A stretch of 64,000 nt of DNA from Epithemia pelagica (lineage: Eukaryota; Bacillariophyta; Bacillariophyceae; Surirellales; Surirellaceae): assembly GCA_946965045.2 (NCBI GenBank), contig OX337238.1, forward strand, positions 1,178,001 to 1,242,000, read 5' to 3'. The position numbers and the translations under genes were made by a program. The notes under the pieces are model-generated. The model saw nothing but the letters and a program-made list of their open reading frames with translations, was not told the DNA's origin and searched no databases. Positions 20,961 through 32,500 of the stretch are shown one piece after another (positions within the stretch are counted from its first letter, which is position 1; every line of letters starts with the position of its first letter).

Positions 20961-21534
20961 GTCACGTAGTCGAAGATGTCACACCAATAAATACAATACT
21001 TTTGACGTGCTCGCGAAACGATGATGGCTATCGAAGCGCTCGCATGACATAGCAGTCGCATTTCGGAAGGAGCAAGGTATCAACAACAACAAAGAATCTG
21101 GACACTCCTGGAAAAATTTCAAATCGATGATATCTCGTCCACCGAAGATAAGTACAGATCTGGAACTGATATTCCAGCTTGCCGCATGCCTTGCTTTTGA
21201 TATGATGCAGAAGCATCACGAGAATGGAGGTGGAATGGTTGAAGGTTCCTCCACTAGACGATTTCCCTTTGAACGCTATCTACGGAACAACTACGTATCA
21301 GAGACAAGAATCTAGTTTTAATCTGAATAAGGATATGACTGTTGTCTCTGCAGCAACTTTGACGTTGATTTTATGTCAGCAAAGAAGGACTTCATCTATA
21401 TGGTTTCCAAAATCGATATGCTTCTTGTAGCATAATTTGCAGGCAAGTTTACCTTGGACCCCCGACAGAATTCTTATATGGTGCGTGGTACCAAGATGTC
21501 ATACTTCTTTTGAACGGTACACGTACGCATGCGA
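20961..21534. other. Intergenic region
   Basis: No supported gene. It contains the probable 5' boundary of the non-LTR element and the 3' flank of the MRS2-like gene. Short frames here lack coding character. Confidence 0.5.
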
Positions 21535-23237
21535 TTACTGCGTTTTCTCTGCCCCAGAAGGAATCGCTTTGGAGGGACGCTGCGACTCCAACATGCTTTC
21601 AATAAAGTTAATGTCCTCTGATCCAATGACGCCGTCCTTCACCTTGTCAAACACATCAAAAAGCAAATCCACCTCTTTGCTGTCAATCTGTCGAGAACGT
21701 CGCGCTTCGCGTAACAAAACACTAAAGGTTTCCTTGTCAATACCCTTTCCCCGATGTTTGACCTCTTTGAGAGTGTGATCAAGTGCACATATATCTGAGA
21801 GCGCTCGAGAAAGTGTTTCAATCTCGGCCAACCGTTGATCTGCCCTTTGACGAATGGTTCGGTCACTAATGTAGTTCAATGTTGTCATGGCAGCAACCAA
21901 CCCGAACATCGAAGTCGTAGCGAGCACATAATAGAATGCCATAGGGGAGGCTTTACCGGAGGAAATGGTAAGAAGCGAAACAACATGATTTCAGGTATGC
22001 TGGGTTGGATCTTACCTTCGAAACCAGAGACGAGATTCATTCCAAAGAAACCAGCAGCCGTTGTACCAAAAGCTAAGCTGAGACCTGCAATAGCAATGTG
22101 AACATTTACTTTCACAAGTCGGTTTCGATAGTCTACCATGGTTCAAATGTGAGAAGCGGGTCGTTCTGAGAAGTGCATTCGTATAGATGGTTTGTACTTA
22201 CTGTCAAGGGCAAGAGCGAGAAACTCTTGTTTCGACTGTAATCTTCGTAGCATAAATTGAATCTCCATCAATGTCATTGAAAGATGTCGTGCATATACAC
22301 CAAGCAGGAGTTCGACCTGTTCATGTCGAGCAAAGTCTATTTCCCGGCCTGCTGCTTCCGCTTCTTTCTGTTCGGTAAGCAACAAATCCAACATGGCTTC
22401 ATCGTCATCGAGAAGAGACGAAAGGCAATCGACGCATTGTTGCACATGCATTTCAAAGGACTGTAAGGAATCTTTCAGAGGAGCCAGTTGATGTACACCT
22501 GTGTTGCTATACACCTCTTCCGTCACCTTGACCAAATAGTCTTCCACAATGGGTTCATAAATTCTGACACGACGCGAGAAGGCCTCAACCGTATCCCGCA
22601 AAAGACCTTCCAAAAAGACGATTTCGTGTGGGTTTTGCCCCTCTGCTGGGACATTTCGATGATCGCTGTACAAATGTCGCTGCTGGAAGACCTGAAGCAT
22701 GCCGTTGGCAAAGTCTTGGACAGCTGGTCGATGTGCGTCGAGCAGGTGCACTTCGTTCAACCCGACAACCGCTCGAATATTACCAAAAGAGACCAATATC
22801 AGGTTTCCTCTGGGGACAATCGCAGCAGGAGCTCGGAGGATGTACTTTGGTTCGACAAGGTCTTGTCGAGCGGTCGCATTCAGGGTCAACAAGTCACGCG
22901 CAAAGATAGAAGTTTCTCGGAGAAGTTGAGTTGTACTCATGTTCATATAGTCTATGTTCTCTTGCCCATATCGAATTCGAGCAATCCGGAAATGTGGATT
23001 GTGGAGCAAATCATCTTTCGTTGCCACAGTGCTTGTGGATGGTAAAATATTGTGTGTGGTAGTATTTGCTGTTGTCGTTTTCCATCGAATCAAACCGATA
23101 TCAACACAGGTTCCTCCGGTTCTCTCCGAGCGGCGTAGATTGTTGAATGCAATGGATATATGTTGGACTTGTCTGTCACGTGTGAAGGACGTCGCTGCAT
23201 GGAAACAACGCTGAAATAGATGGCCTCCAGACCTCAT
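21535..23237 (-). CDS. MRS2/CorA-type Mg2+ transporter, three exons, EF-hand-like tail
   Basis: Exons 23237-22202, 22132-22016 and 21950-21535 give 522 aa. The introns (69 and 65 bp) have clear GTAAG donors. The product carries Mg2+ across a membrane as a pentamer in this family. The N-terminus is Arg/Ser-rich without acids (MRSGGHLFQRCFHAATSFTR), a mitochondrial-type presequence. The regulatory domain includes ILRAPAAIVPRGNLILVSFGNIRAVV, and a long helical region ends in LDNYRNRLVKVNVHIAIAG. The signature GMN lies in FFGMNLVSG directly after TM1. TM2 is MAFYYVLATTSMFGLVAAM. An unusual ~85-residue C-terminal extension follows, with an EF-hand-like loop DKVKDGVIGSED. Confidence 0.88.
21951..22015 (-). 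other. Intron 2 of the MRS2-like gene
   Basis: 65 bp, GTAAGA...GTAAAG, phase 1. It joins NLVSGFE to ASPMAFYYVLA, between the GMN loop and TM2. Confidence 0.8.
22133..22201 (-). other. Intron 1 of the MRS2-like gene
   Basis: 69 bp, GTAAGT...GGTAG. Splicing restores LDNYRNRL, a conserved MRS2 segment. Confidence 0.85.
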
Positions 23238-23789
23238 GGTCGCTTCTCCAAAAAGTTTGAGGTCTATGAAGCATTGTTCTCGCAGCGAGAGCCCGAAACG
23301 TGCTGCTGTGTCTGTGTTTGGTACGTACGTGGGTTAATGCGACTAGAAGGCGAATCATGGTGCACATAAAAATCTCAATCGGCATTTTGTGGATGTCTAC
23401 CTACTTGTTCTCTATTCTCTCTATTTCAAAATAAGCGGAACAAGCTACTCCTACAAAGGTATCCTTTCACATACAGGAAGCGCGTTCGTGGTTGCGATCA
23501 TCTCGGAGTATATATTGACTGGGACTCAACCTGTCGTGCGTCAAAAGTCAAAAGCCCATGGACGATACGAAATCCTCCACTACTCTCCAACTACAATTAA
23601 CGTTACGATTTTTATTCATATAGTACAACCATGAACACTAAATGGCACTTTATCGCGGTATCTTCTTCGGGCTCAGCCATTTACTCCTACGTAGACGTAG
23701 ATCTTGACATACGTGACGTTATTGAAGCAGTGAGTACACCACTACCACACCTTCTTCGCTGGAAACCTTACTTTCCCACAACAGGTCGT
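23238..23789. other. Intergenic region
   Basis: Upstream of the MRS2-like gene and downstream of the lactamase-fold gene, both on minus. The short plus-strand frames have no supportable product. Confidence 0.5.
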
Positions 23790-24680
23790 TTAGATTGTTA
23801 CCGTTGTGGCTGCTCCTGGGTGTTGCTCGGTTACAACCTTCAAGCTTGGCGAAGCAAGAGATTGCGCCGTCGCCATACCACCACTCGCCTCTACTAGCTC
23901 GGCCAACCATCCGGATGGTGAGATATCGCCATTATTCAAAGGAATCAATGTAGAGGCACCTAACTGGTTGCAAATTTCGACCGTTCGTTTCGGCCCTTCA
24001 ACAAGGTTGAAACCCAACAAGCTTTGTTGTTCCACAGGGGCAATGACAACATCAGAAGACAGCGCCTCCAATGTTTCATCCAAAACATCTGAGTGCGGCT
24101 CCATATAAATTCGTTTTCCGTCAAGCTCCAAGAGCCATCCGTTTTCACGAGCTTGCCACGGTGGTCCCACCAATGCGCCTGTCGTGGCTGTTAGAGTTGC
24201 GGACTTAAGTTTCATTGATTGACCAGGTGCCAGTGTTTGAATATTTTTGCACGAAAAATTGATTATTGATTTCGCCTTCTCGTACGCACTCGGGGCGCAG
24301 ATATACTGCAGATCGGGCAGAAGCTTGCTCAACGCATCCAACGTCGGTGGGTGGGTGTGGTCGTCCAAGCCCTGCGTCAACAGACAGTGCGAGGGCTTGG
24401 CGTTGACAATGCACTCCAATGTCTCCTCTCGTGACAGAACTTTCTTATTGGCCCGATAAACGGAAGGGATTCCAAAATCAAGCTGGGATGCCAAGGGATC
24501 AATCACAATGGAAATGTCTTGTTCAGGAAACTGGCACATCATTGAGTTCACCTCCAAAGGCGTGTATTGGAACGAGAGTCCATGAATTCCAGTCGGTGCG
24601 GCGGCCAGTAACAGTAAGACAGACCGCATTAGGAAGGCCACAGCTCCGTCTAATCTCGACATGGAAATAGCATTCATCAT
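23790..24680 (-). CDS. Beta-lactamase-superfamily (UlaG-type) hydrolase, secreted or plastid-targeted
   Basis: 296 aa in one exon, starting at ATG 24680 (MMNAISM). A hydrophobic stretch at about 13-33 (AVAFLMRSVLLLLAAAPTGIHG) is followed by LSFQYTP. That reads as a signal peptide with a Leu/Phe-containing cleavage context, compatible with ER entry and possibly bipartite plastid targeting. The core has SIVIDPLASQLDFGIP, then CLLTQGLDDHTHPPTLDALSKLLP at the position of the metal-binding HxHxDH loop, and GWLLELDGKRIYMEPHSD with a conserved strand and ligand. The loop is not canonical HxHxDH, but GLDDHxHPPTL-type loops occur in plant and algal members (recollection, not searched). Substrate unknown. 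Confidence 0.72.
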   Translation of the reverse strand: MMNAISMSRLDGAVAFLMRSVLLLLAAAPTGIHGLSFQYTPLEVNSMMCQFPEQDISIVIDPLASQLDFGIPSVYRANKKVLSREETLECIVNAKPSHCLLTQGLDDHTHPPTLDALSKLLPDLQYICAPSAYEKAKSIINFSCKNIQTLAPGQSMKLKSATLTATTGALVGPPWQARENGWLLELDGKRIYMEPHSDVLDETLEALSSDVVIAPVEQQSLLGFNLVEGPKRTVEICNQLGASTLIPLNNGDISPSGWLAELVEASGGMATAQSLASPSLKVVTEQHPGAATTVTI

Positions 24681-26406
24681 TGCCTAAGCGATAAAATATG
24701 GAGCTCTCTGCAGAGGCAATCTGAACACATCAAAATGTGTTTGGAAAACTATCCCCTAGCGTCACATAGAGAGCAGGGGTCTCGAGGTTAAAATATTACA
24801 GCACTCCCGTCTTTCATTCGATAACAATAAACACCGATAGGGAGCAAAAGGCAAGCCGTTTGTCAGTCGCATTGTCCGACTGAGTCATCGGGTTGTACGA
24901 AGCAAGCGTAAGGCGTAAGGCGAAAAAATTACCAGGCCGTCTACTCGCTATGGACAACATGGAGTGGGTGAGAAAGTCGACCATCTCGGAATGACAATCA
25001 ATGGGCGCTTTATCCTAGGTAGGGGCATGACTGATGATTTCATTTCATCTCTTGGTCTTCTGCTATCCTCGGTAGGAAGTCAAGGATACTTGAGCTATGG
25101 TTATAGGCTCTCTCGATGACACTAGTTCTAGCGGTAATCGGCTTCAACAGTGGATTGACGCCGATTAGAAAGTATGTGGCTGTAACAGGGTTTCGGTCAT
25201 CGTATAACATATACTCCTTGGACTTCGAACTTCTTTGAAGCATCGTGTATTCATTTTATTCATTGTTCATCCAGCATCCCTGAAATCCAAGAATACGAGT
25301 AGACTACCTAGGTAGGTAGGTAGGTAGAGCAACAGAGCTGCGAAATGCGAACCCAAAACCCACCGAACTCGCAGCAGCAGAAACGAGAGGACCTACAAGC
25401 TTGTACACCCTACACCTGCCAAGTACTCGTACTCGTAGTCGTTACTCGTAGTCTTCCGTGTACGAGATTACTCGTACAGTAGTATAACAGAATCCCAACC
25501 AACATTCCTACTCGTTTATTCATATTAAAGCTATGCCTACTATTGCCCAACAAAAAATTTAATTAAAGGAATGTCTCTCAATACTATTGCCTCGATCACT
25601 GTCCTTCAGTAGGAATAGACACCATTGGTACACCATAGCCATAGGTAGGTAGCAGTACGGAAGCTACTGGTACGAGTACTCGAGAGACTCAAAACTCAAA
25701 ACTACCTACATCATTTCGGAACTAGAGACTAGAGCTACCTAGTAGCTAGAGAGGTCCCACGCTTCTACTCCTAGCTAGCTTGCGAACCCTCTAAACTTTC
25801 ATGTTCTACTCCAGGTAGGAGTAGGATGTAGGTAGGATCTCCTAGAGAGAGCCCTTCGTCCGTCGATGTCATCTCCCATCTCTCAAGATGCACCATCCAC
25901 GCCTTGATCAACAATGGGAGGCCGTTCGTTGCAAAAGTGCCAAGAGAGTATTTTATTTACTCTTGACTCTTGACTCCTGAAGGGTTACTCTCTAGTAGTG
26001 TCATGATTATTCTTCATTCTGCATTGTTAATTTTCGGTGCTGCTGAGCTTCCGAACGGACCAGACAAAGAAGAAAGAAGCACAAAACCAAGATGTAGAAT
26101 GCTTGTCGTCTCTTTCATTCCGTCGTGTGCCCAAGCTAATCTGGTGGCGACGACGGACGAAGTCGGTCAAGAGCTTCACTGACGCTTACCTACAAAATGA
26201 AAGATGATTGTTGATTGAATCGAATCCAAGTACGCACGAAGAGTCATTTTGGTGTTCGTGGATTGATTGAGAGAAAACAATCATCGAGGTCACACTGTCT
26301 TCAGGTTGATCGAATCGAGAAGTGCTTTTCCCTGCAGGTTAAGCATTGTCTGGTTGTTGTGTTGATCTGAGTTTTTAGTTTTTAGTCTGTTCCTTGCCTA
26401 GCTCCC
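24681..26406. other. Long non-coding region rich in CTACCTAG/GGTAG and ACTCGTA motifs
   Basis: No gene called in 1.7 kb. Between about 25,300 and 25,860 short motifs recur: (GGTA)4-5 at about 25310-25326, ACTCGTA variants at 25425-25480, and CTACCTA/TAGCTAG near 25610-25780. The last ~200 bp probably belong to the 5' end of the following retroelement. Confidence 0.5.
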
Positions 26407-29400
26407 ATGTCGTCGTCCGGTTTTTCGTCGCGTTTTGCGTCCGCTCCTCGCGAGCGCGTGTCTCTGGGTCCTCGCCCTCCCGCTGCGTCGTTGCATCCTC
26501 CTCCGGAGGTTGCCTCGACTCCTTTTGCGGGCTTCGGCGTGGGAGTGGGAACGGCTAATGTGCGGGTCCCTGTTTCGGCTTTGACGGGCGTTGCTCCTGT
26601 TTTGTCGGACACGGGGGGGGGATACGAAAGAAGTGGCGGATTCGGGTTTGGATGTTGATGTGCTCGGTCGTGAGCGTTCTCTCGGGGTGGAACAGTCGTC
26701 TGCTTCCCCCGGGGGAGGTGCATTTGCAGCGCCGCCGCGTTCTCCTCCACCTTTGTTTTCCCGGGATCGCATCGGAGCGACGGGTACTGCAGGAACGTGG
26801 TACGGTGGCGTTGGCGGCGGGCTCGACACGAGTACTGCCACGGCCGGCTGGACTGGCTTGGCGGCTCGAGAAGTTGCGAGTTCTGCGGGAGAAGGGCCTC
26901 CTCTCTCTTCGCAAGAACGATTGGCTACAGCATGGGCGAAAGCCGACCGAGAAAGTGAAGCGTGGTACTTCAAGTCACGTGGAATCTCTGAAGACGCGGG
27001 CGGGAACAATTTAATGGATGGAGTGGACGACACCAAGCCAGCTGGCAGGACTGTTGGAAGCTCTAAAGTTGCAGTCGCTTCGGTTGCAGAGTCTCTAAGC
27101 CCCACGCGTTTCCCTGGAGGTTTCACCTCAAAAGCGGAACCGCATGAGACGAATCTTCATGGTGAGTCTAACAATCTTGTTGCGTTGTTGTGCATTGATG
27201 TCTCGGATCATGATTGTTGTGGCAGCGCTGTGGGTTCGTCCGGAAAGTTCTGTGTGCTTCCCAAGCACCTATGCAAGACAAAGTCACACCACAAGAAAGG
27301 ACGAACCTTTCTAGACAAGCTCAAGACCAAAGGGATGGCGAGAACTCTCTTCATCAGCGTGCCGGTAGCGAAAGCGCATGCAGGAAAGGATGATCCACCC
27401 TACCAAGCCTTTAAAGATCCTTTCTTTGATGGAGAGTCCCTCACCTCCGCAAGGATCGACGAGTTATTGAACGGTCCCAAGCAACCTGTCCTGGTTTGGA
27501 CGTCATTGTTTTCGCTGATGAAAAGTGAGTCTCAGGCTCATTATGACCAGACGAAGAAGTCAACATCTCCAGCTCTAGAAGTCATTGGCGAAGCGGGCGA
27601 GCAGGCAGCGGATTCTTGGTCCATACCAGAGGAAGAAGACTTGGAGTTCGCCGACGTAGCAGTGTTGAAAAACAAGGCTGTCCACGTCGCTCACACACCC
27701 GCTAAAGGTCTTCGGCTCGAAGATGTGGAAATTCCTTCGCCAATTGAGCCTCTGGATTTGCGTCCTTTGGCTGTAGATAACGCAAACGTCAAAAAATCTC
27801 TGGTCCACAACACTCAACTGTTGGGGCAAGTAACTCAAGCCGCCTCGTCTCAGTTGGTGTCGTTGCGCTCTCGACAACACGAGCAGAATCGGCTTCTCAA
27901 CACGTTGGTTAACAAGGTGAACGTCTTGAGCGGACTTGTGGGGGCGCCTCCGCCAGAAGCAAGCACATCCACAGTATGGCAGGCGGTCTCGGAGTTACAA
28001 GACTCCAAACAACAGGATTTGGGAACTCCTCGTGGTGACGATTGGAAGGTGGCTTTCATGGACTTGCAGCAGAAGGTGGAATTACTGACCGCCTCTGTTG
28101 GTGATGTAAAACGTCAAGCCGTACCAGGAGTCACGGATAAGGATTCTGATTCGGTTGTTGCCCGAACAAGTTCGAAATACCGTTTGGCAAGAACTCCGAA
28201 AGATCGAAGGCACTATCATCGACGCCAACGAGTTCTTCCAAAGGGGAGGCCGCACGGAACTGGAGAACCATATCCGGTACTTGACCGATACTTTGCATAC
28301 TACGATGCAGAATGCATCAGCTGGTGTTCCAACATCTTCGGCCACCACCGCCTCCCTTGACGCGCAAGAGTTGAGTGAAATCAAGAAACTAATGAGTCGA
28401 ATGGAAGATCAAGAAAGGACTCAGCAGGTTCGATTGTCGGATCTAGAAGCACGGTCAGAAATGCACGGCGTGGAAATCGAAGGGATTAAGTTTTCTTCCC
28501 CCTCTCAAGTTAAAGCCTTCGTGCTGTCGAATAACGTGGCAGGCGAGGTGTTGAAGTTTGTGGATGCTATGTCTTTCCTCGAGATGGCAACAACCGTCTC
28601 TCAAAGTTACACGGACAACATTGAAGTCCAGTATCGTTCGAGTCGCTCGGCAATGGAAAGGCCGAGTGATCAAAAGGCACTCTATTCTTTTCAACTTGTG
28701 GCTCCTACGGTGATGGCTGGTACGCCAGATCAAGCTCGGACGAATCTACGCAAGCTCAGTAAATAAGAGACCTATCAACGATTCAAGGGCTCAGGAGCAC
28801 GGGATTGTGGAGCGGCAAGTGAAATAAGAAAAATGCTTATGGACAAACAATCGGCCATTTTGACGGAGATTAAAGCTTCGTCCATGTCTCGGGAAGCAAA
28901 GACGGTGGCTCATGCTTTGCTTATGGATGCGAAACAATTCCTTGACACGCTCCTCATTTACATGAAGGACCAAGTCGAAGAATATGGTTCCGACACCAAC
29001 TTGAGTGAGGTTAGACGTTGGGATCTCGTACAGAACATCGTCCGGATTGTCTTCGAAGTTATAAGCCAGCCACGCAGGCTTTGTAGCGAAATCACCATCA
29101 AACAAGCGACAAGTTCGGATCGAGCTCATGAGTTACTTTGGGCAACGTTACAAGCGAACCGTCTCCAACGAGAGTTCTTGGACCACAATTTTAAAAACCA
29201 CCCCAAGGTGGGTCCGATGCTTACGCACTTCCTGCTCGATGTTGTGAGCTTCCATGATGATGTGGATCCCCTTGTCAAAAACGTAGAAAAAGCTGTGACA
29301 GAGGCGTCTCAAGTCAAGAGAAAGCTGGATACGCTTGAGAGCCAATTCAAGAATTTACAGTCGAGGTTACCGGCGAAGAAAGGAAAAGCAAAATCTGAGA

Positions 29401-29417
29401 ATGATCAACAGAGCTGA
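26407..29417 (+). pseudogene. Gag-like region of the DIRS-like element, frameshifted
   Basis: The frame starts at ATG 26407, changes at a long G run (about 26612-26620), continues to about 28150, changes again near TTCGGTTGTTG, and then stays open in the pol frame apart from TAA at 28764-28766 and TGA at 29415-29417. The product is Pro/Ala-rich at first. Later it is helical with coiled-coil character (QHEQNRLLNTLVNKVN; ELSEIKKLMSRMEDQERTQQ), then VRRWDLVQNIVRIVFEV, and ends in a Lys-rich tail. No zinc knuckle seen. Gag assignment is positional. The two frame changes at homopolymer or repetitive tracts could be sequence errors. Confidence 0.55.
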
Positions 29418-29582
29418 GAAGAAGAATCCCTCGTCAACGCCGGTGCCATCCCCACGAAAAGAAAAAGAGAGGAAACCATCGTCACGACAAAAGGACATCC
29501 AAAGGAAAGAAAGCGAGAAAGGCTCGAGTCTTACTCAGCCTGGCTCCAAAGGAAGGTTCCCATAGGACAAGCAAAGCACACA

Positions 29583-32500
29583 ATGGGGATAGTGACGGCT
29601 TTCTTATCCAGTTGGTTGTTCATACCTGAGAACCTCAGTCAGTGCTGTCTACGGTGGATTGTTTTTCCCAAGACTTGTCGGAACACAGCCACAAGAATCA
29701 TTCCGCCCAACATCGAAGTGTTTTGGATGGATTTAAAAAGGGATCACGGTAGCGTGGACGAATGCATCCCAACTTCGGCAATGACTACAGACGTGGTTAT
29801 TTTCGAAGGTCCATGTCGTCCGCCTAAGGCAAATCATCCGCTTTGGACGTGCCAAGCTCAAATCGTCATATCGGATAGAGGGATTCGCGGTCATATTCAT
29901 GATGATTGGTGGTCACTGTCTCGCAGCATCACTCATGAAGAAACGGGCGGAGTCACCGACTGGACGGGCAGGTGTCACTGGTTTGCTCGAAAGTCATCTC
30001 ACGGTGAGAAGCCAAATGATGCCGAACAGGTGTTCACACCAGAGTCAATCAAGGGAGCACCGAATCGGTTGATTAATCTGATTGATCGTACCGAATCAGG
30101 ACGACGAGTCACGGACAAGGTCAAAGCAAGTCTAGATCCCACGGTAGATTTGCTTACTTGGAAACAGGCAATAGAGTTTAGAAGAACGCCTTTGATTTTG
30201 CCCACGGTGTACGGGCAAAACGTGAGAGTTCGACGAACCATGGTCGGAAAGGAGGTCGCAGCGTGCCTCAATTTACCTGTGACAGTAATCCGAGATTGGA
30301 ATGACACCATGTTGACCGCTGCCATAGCGGCAGTGGCTAAACCTGTGAAGATTGTAGCCAGTTTGGGTATAGCTTTACAGGCATGTTTGAAACAAAGTCA
30401 AAGGATTCATCGACAGAAATCAGAGGGCATTTGTAATGAGAATAACTCCTTGAAACGACGGGGTATTGACCCTCATGAAACGATCTCGAAGCGCAATAAG
30501 ATTTCTTTCCAATTTTCTGAGGAGGAAGGCATCGATTCGGAAACACGAATGGCCGGATACGTCAAGTTGGTGTCCACAACTACTGCGTCAGAGAAGGCGG
30601 TCAAGCATGACAAAGCCGCGGTCCCCACGGAACTGTGGGACGATCGAGTCCGCTATCTCCTGGATATCGTAGAATTGACAGATGGGCATCGAAAAGCGTT
30701 CAACCTTCTGAGGTCCGTGATGTTGCGTCGGTGGAGACGAAACGTCGTCCGGTCTTGGATATCCTGGTGGAACACAAATCATTACCAACTGAAGCGAGAT
30801 GAGCCCAATTGGTGGCGACTCATAAAAGAACGAGGAAAGGAAGCTTGCAGGCATGCTTGCGAGTCGACTTTTTGGGCCTGGCCGTCAGGATCGAGTGTTT
30901 TCTTTTGGCGGTGGCCGGACGAATACGCTCGCGACGTGGCGATAGGTGTACCTCCTTGTTGGATCGGGATGCCAAAACAAAAGATCGTACCGCAGAGAGA
31001 CTTGGGCGATGCCAGTATGGTTTCAAAGATCGCTGACAAGATAGAGGATGTGCGAGTTAAGCGATATGTCTGCGAAGAAGGAAAATGGAAAGCCAGGATG
31101 AACTATTTTGCCGTCCCAAAGGGCGATAGCGATATAAGGATGGTTTACGATGGAACCAAGAGCGGTCTCAACGACTGTCTCTATGCACCGTGGTTCCCGT
31201 TGCCAGACGCTGAAGTGTTGGTGCGCACCTTGGACACAGGATACTGGTGCGTAGACAATGACTACGGCGAGATGTTCCTCAATTTCTGGATTCATCCGGA
31301 ATTACAGGAATACAGCGCCATGGATTTTACTCCTATCTACGGGAGGAAAGAGAACGGCGAGTTGTGGATAGAGGGCTGGACACGATGCGCAATGGGGCAA
31401 AGTCCATCGCCATTCACGACTGTGCAACAAACAAGACGGTTAAAGAGACTTATGCTAGGCGATCGGCAGAAACGGATCAATGTCTTCCGTTGGTATCGTG
31501 TTGTTATCAATCTTCCAGGGTCCGTTGACCATCGCCCAGGCAAACCGTGGATATCAAAACGGCGACAGAATGGGGCGTTGGCGGCTGATGCACATGACTA
31601 CGTCGACGATCTGCGAGGTACCGGGCCTACTTCCAACGACGCTTGGAACATAAGTTCCGTAATTGCAAAGACTGCATCTTACTTCGGAGTACAAGACGCA
31701 GCCCGAAAACGCAGGGAACAAACTCAACGGCCCGGCGCATGGGCAGGAGTGGTGTGTGGAACAGCACCGGATCGTCCGTACATTTCTGTCACTCAGGAGA
31801 AATGGAACAAGACCAAAGGCGAGATCAGTCGGCTCCGCGTTGAAATTGATGGAGCAAATGCTCGATCAGACAATACTGTGAAACGCAAAGTGTTGGAGGA
31901 GGTGGCAGGATTCATCAATCATGTGGGGCGAGCTTACCCCGCGTTACTCTTGTACTTGAATGGAGTATACGCCACGATGAATGCATGGAGACCGGACGGA
32001 GACGAAGACGGATGGAAAACGGTCACCAATGATCAGGACCTGCGTAACGTGGGAGATTACTCGACAGCACCAGATCGAGTTCGGCTTGTACCACGAATGA
32101 TTTTTGACGTGGAAGCAATGGAAGAATTAACTCATGCCGATGGCCCACCAGAACGTTTCCTCCGGCCGGATAAGACTAAAGCGAAGGCTCGGTACTATTT
32201 TGGGGACGCATCCGGAGCGGGTTTCGGGATGTCTGGCTGGTCGCCTGGTGACGACGAGATTGAAGTGGATTTCGGTGCATGGGAAGCATCGGCCATGTTG
32301 GGATCGTCGTCCAACTTTTGCGAACTCGCAAACATAGTCATGAAGATTGAGGCCCTGGATTCGCAAGGTCGAGTTAATGCGGAGACGGAGTTTTTCATCT
32401 TTACGGACAATGTCCATGCAGAGGCTGCGTTTTACCGGGGGTCGGCGAAGTCTCCAGAGGTTTTGCATCTCATGTTCCGCCTCCACAAGATCCTTATGCG

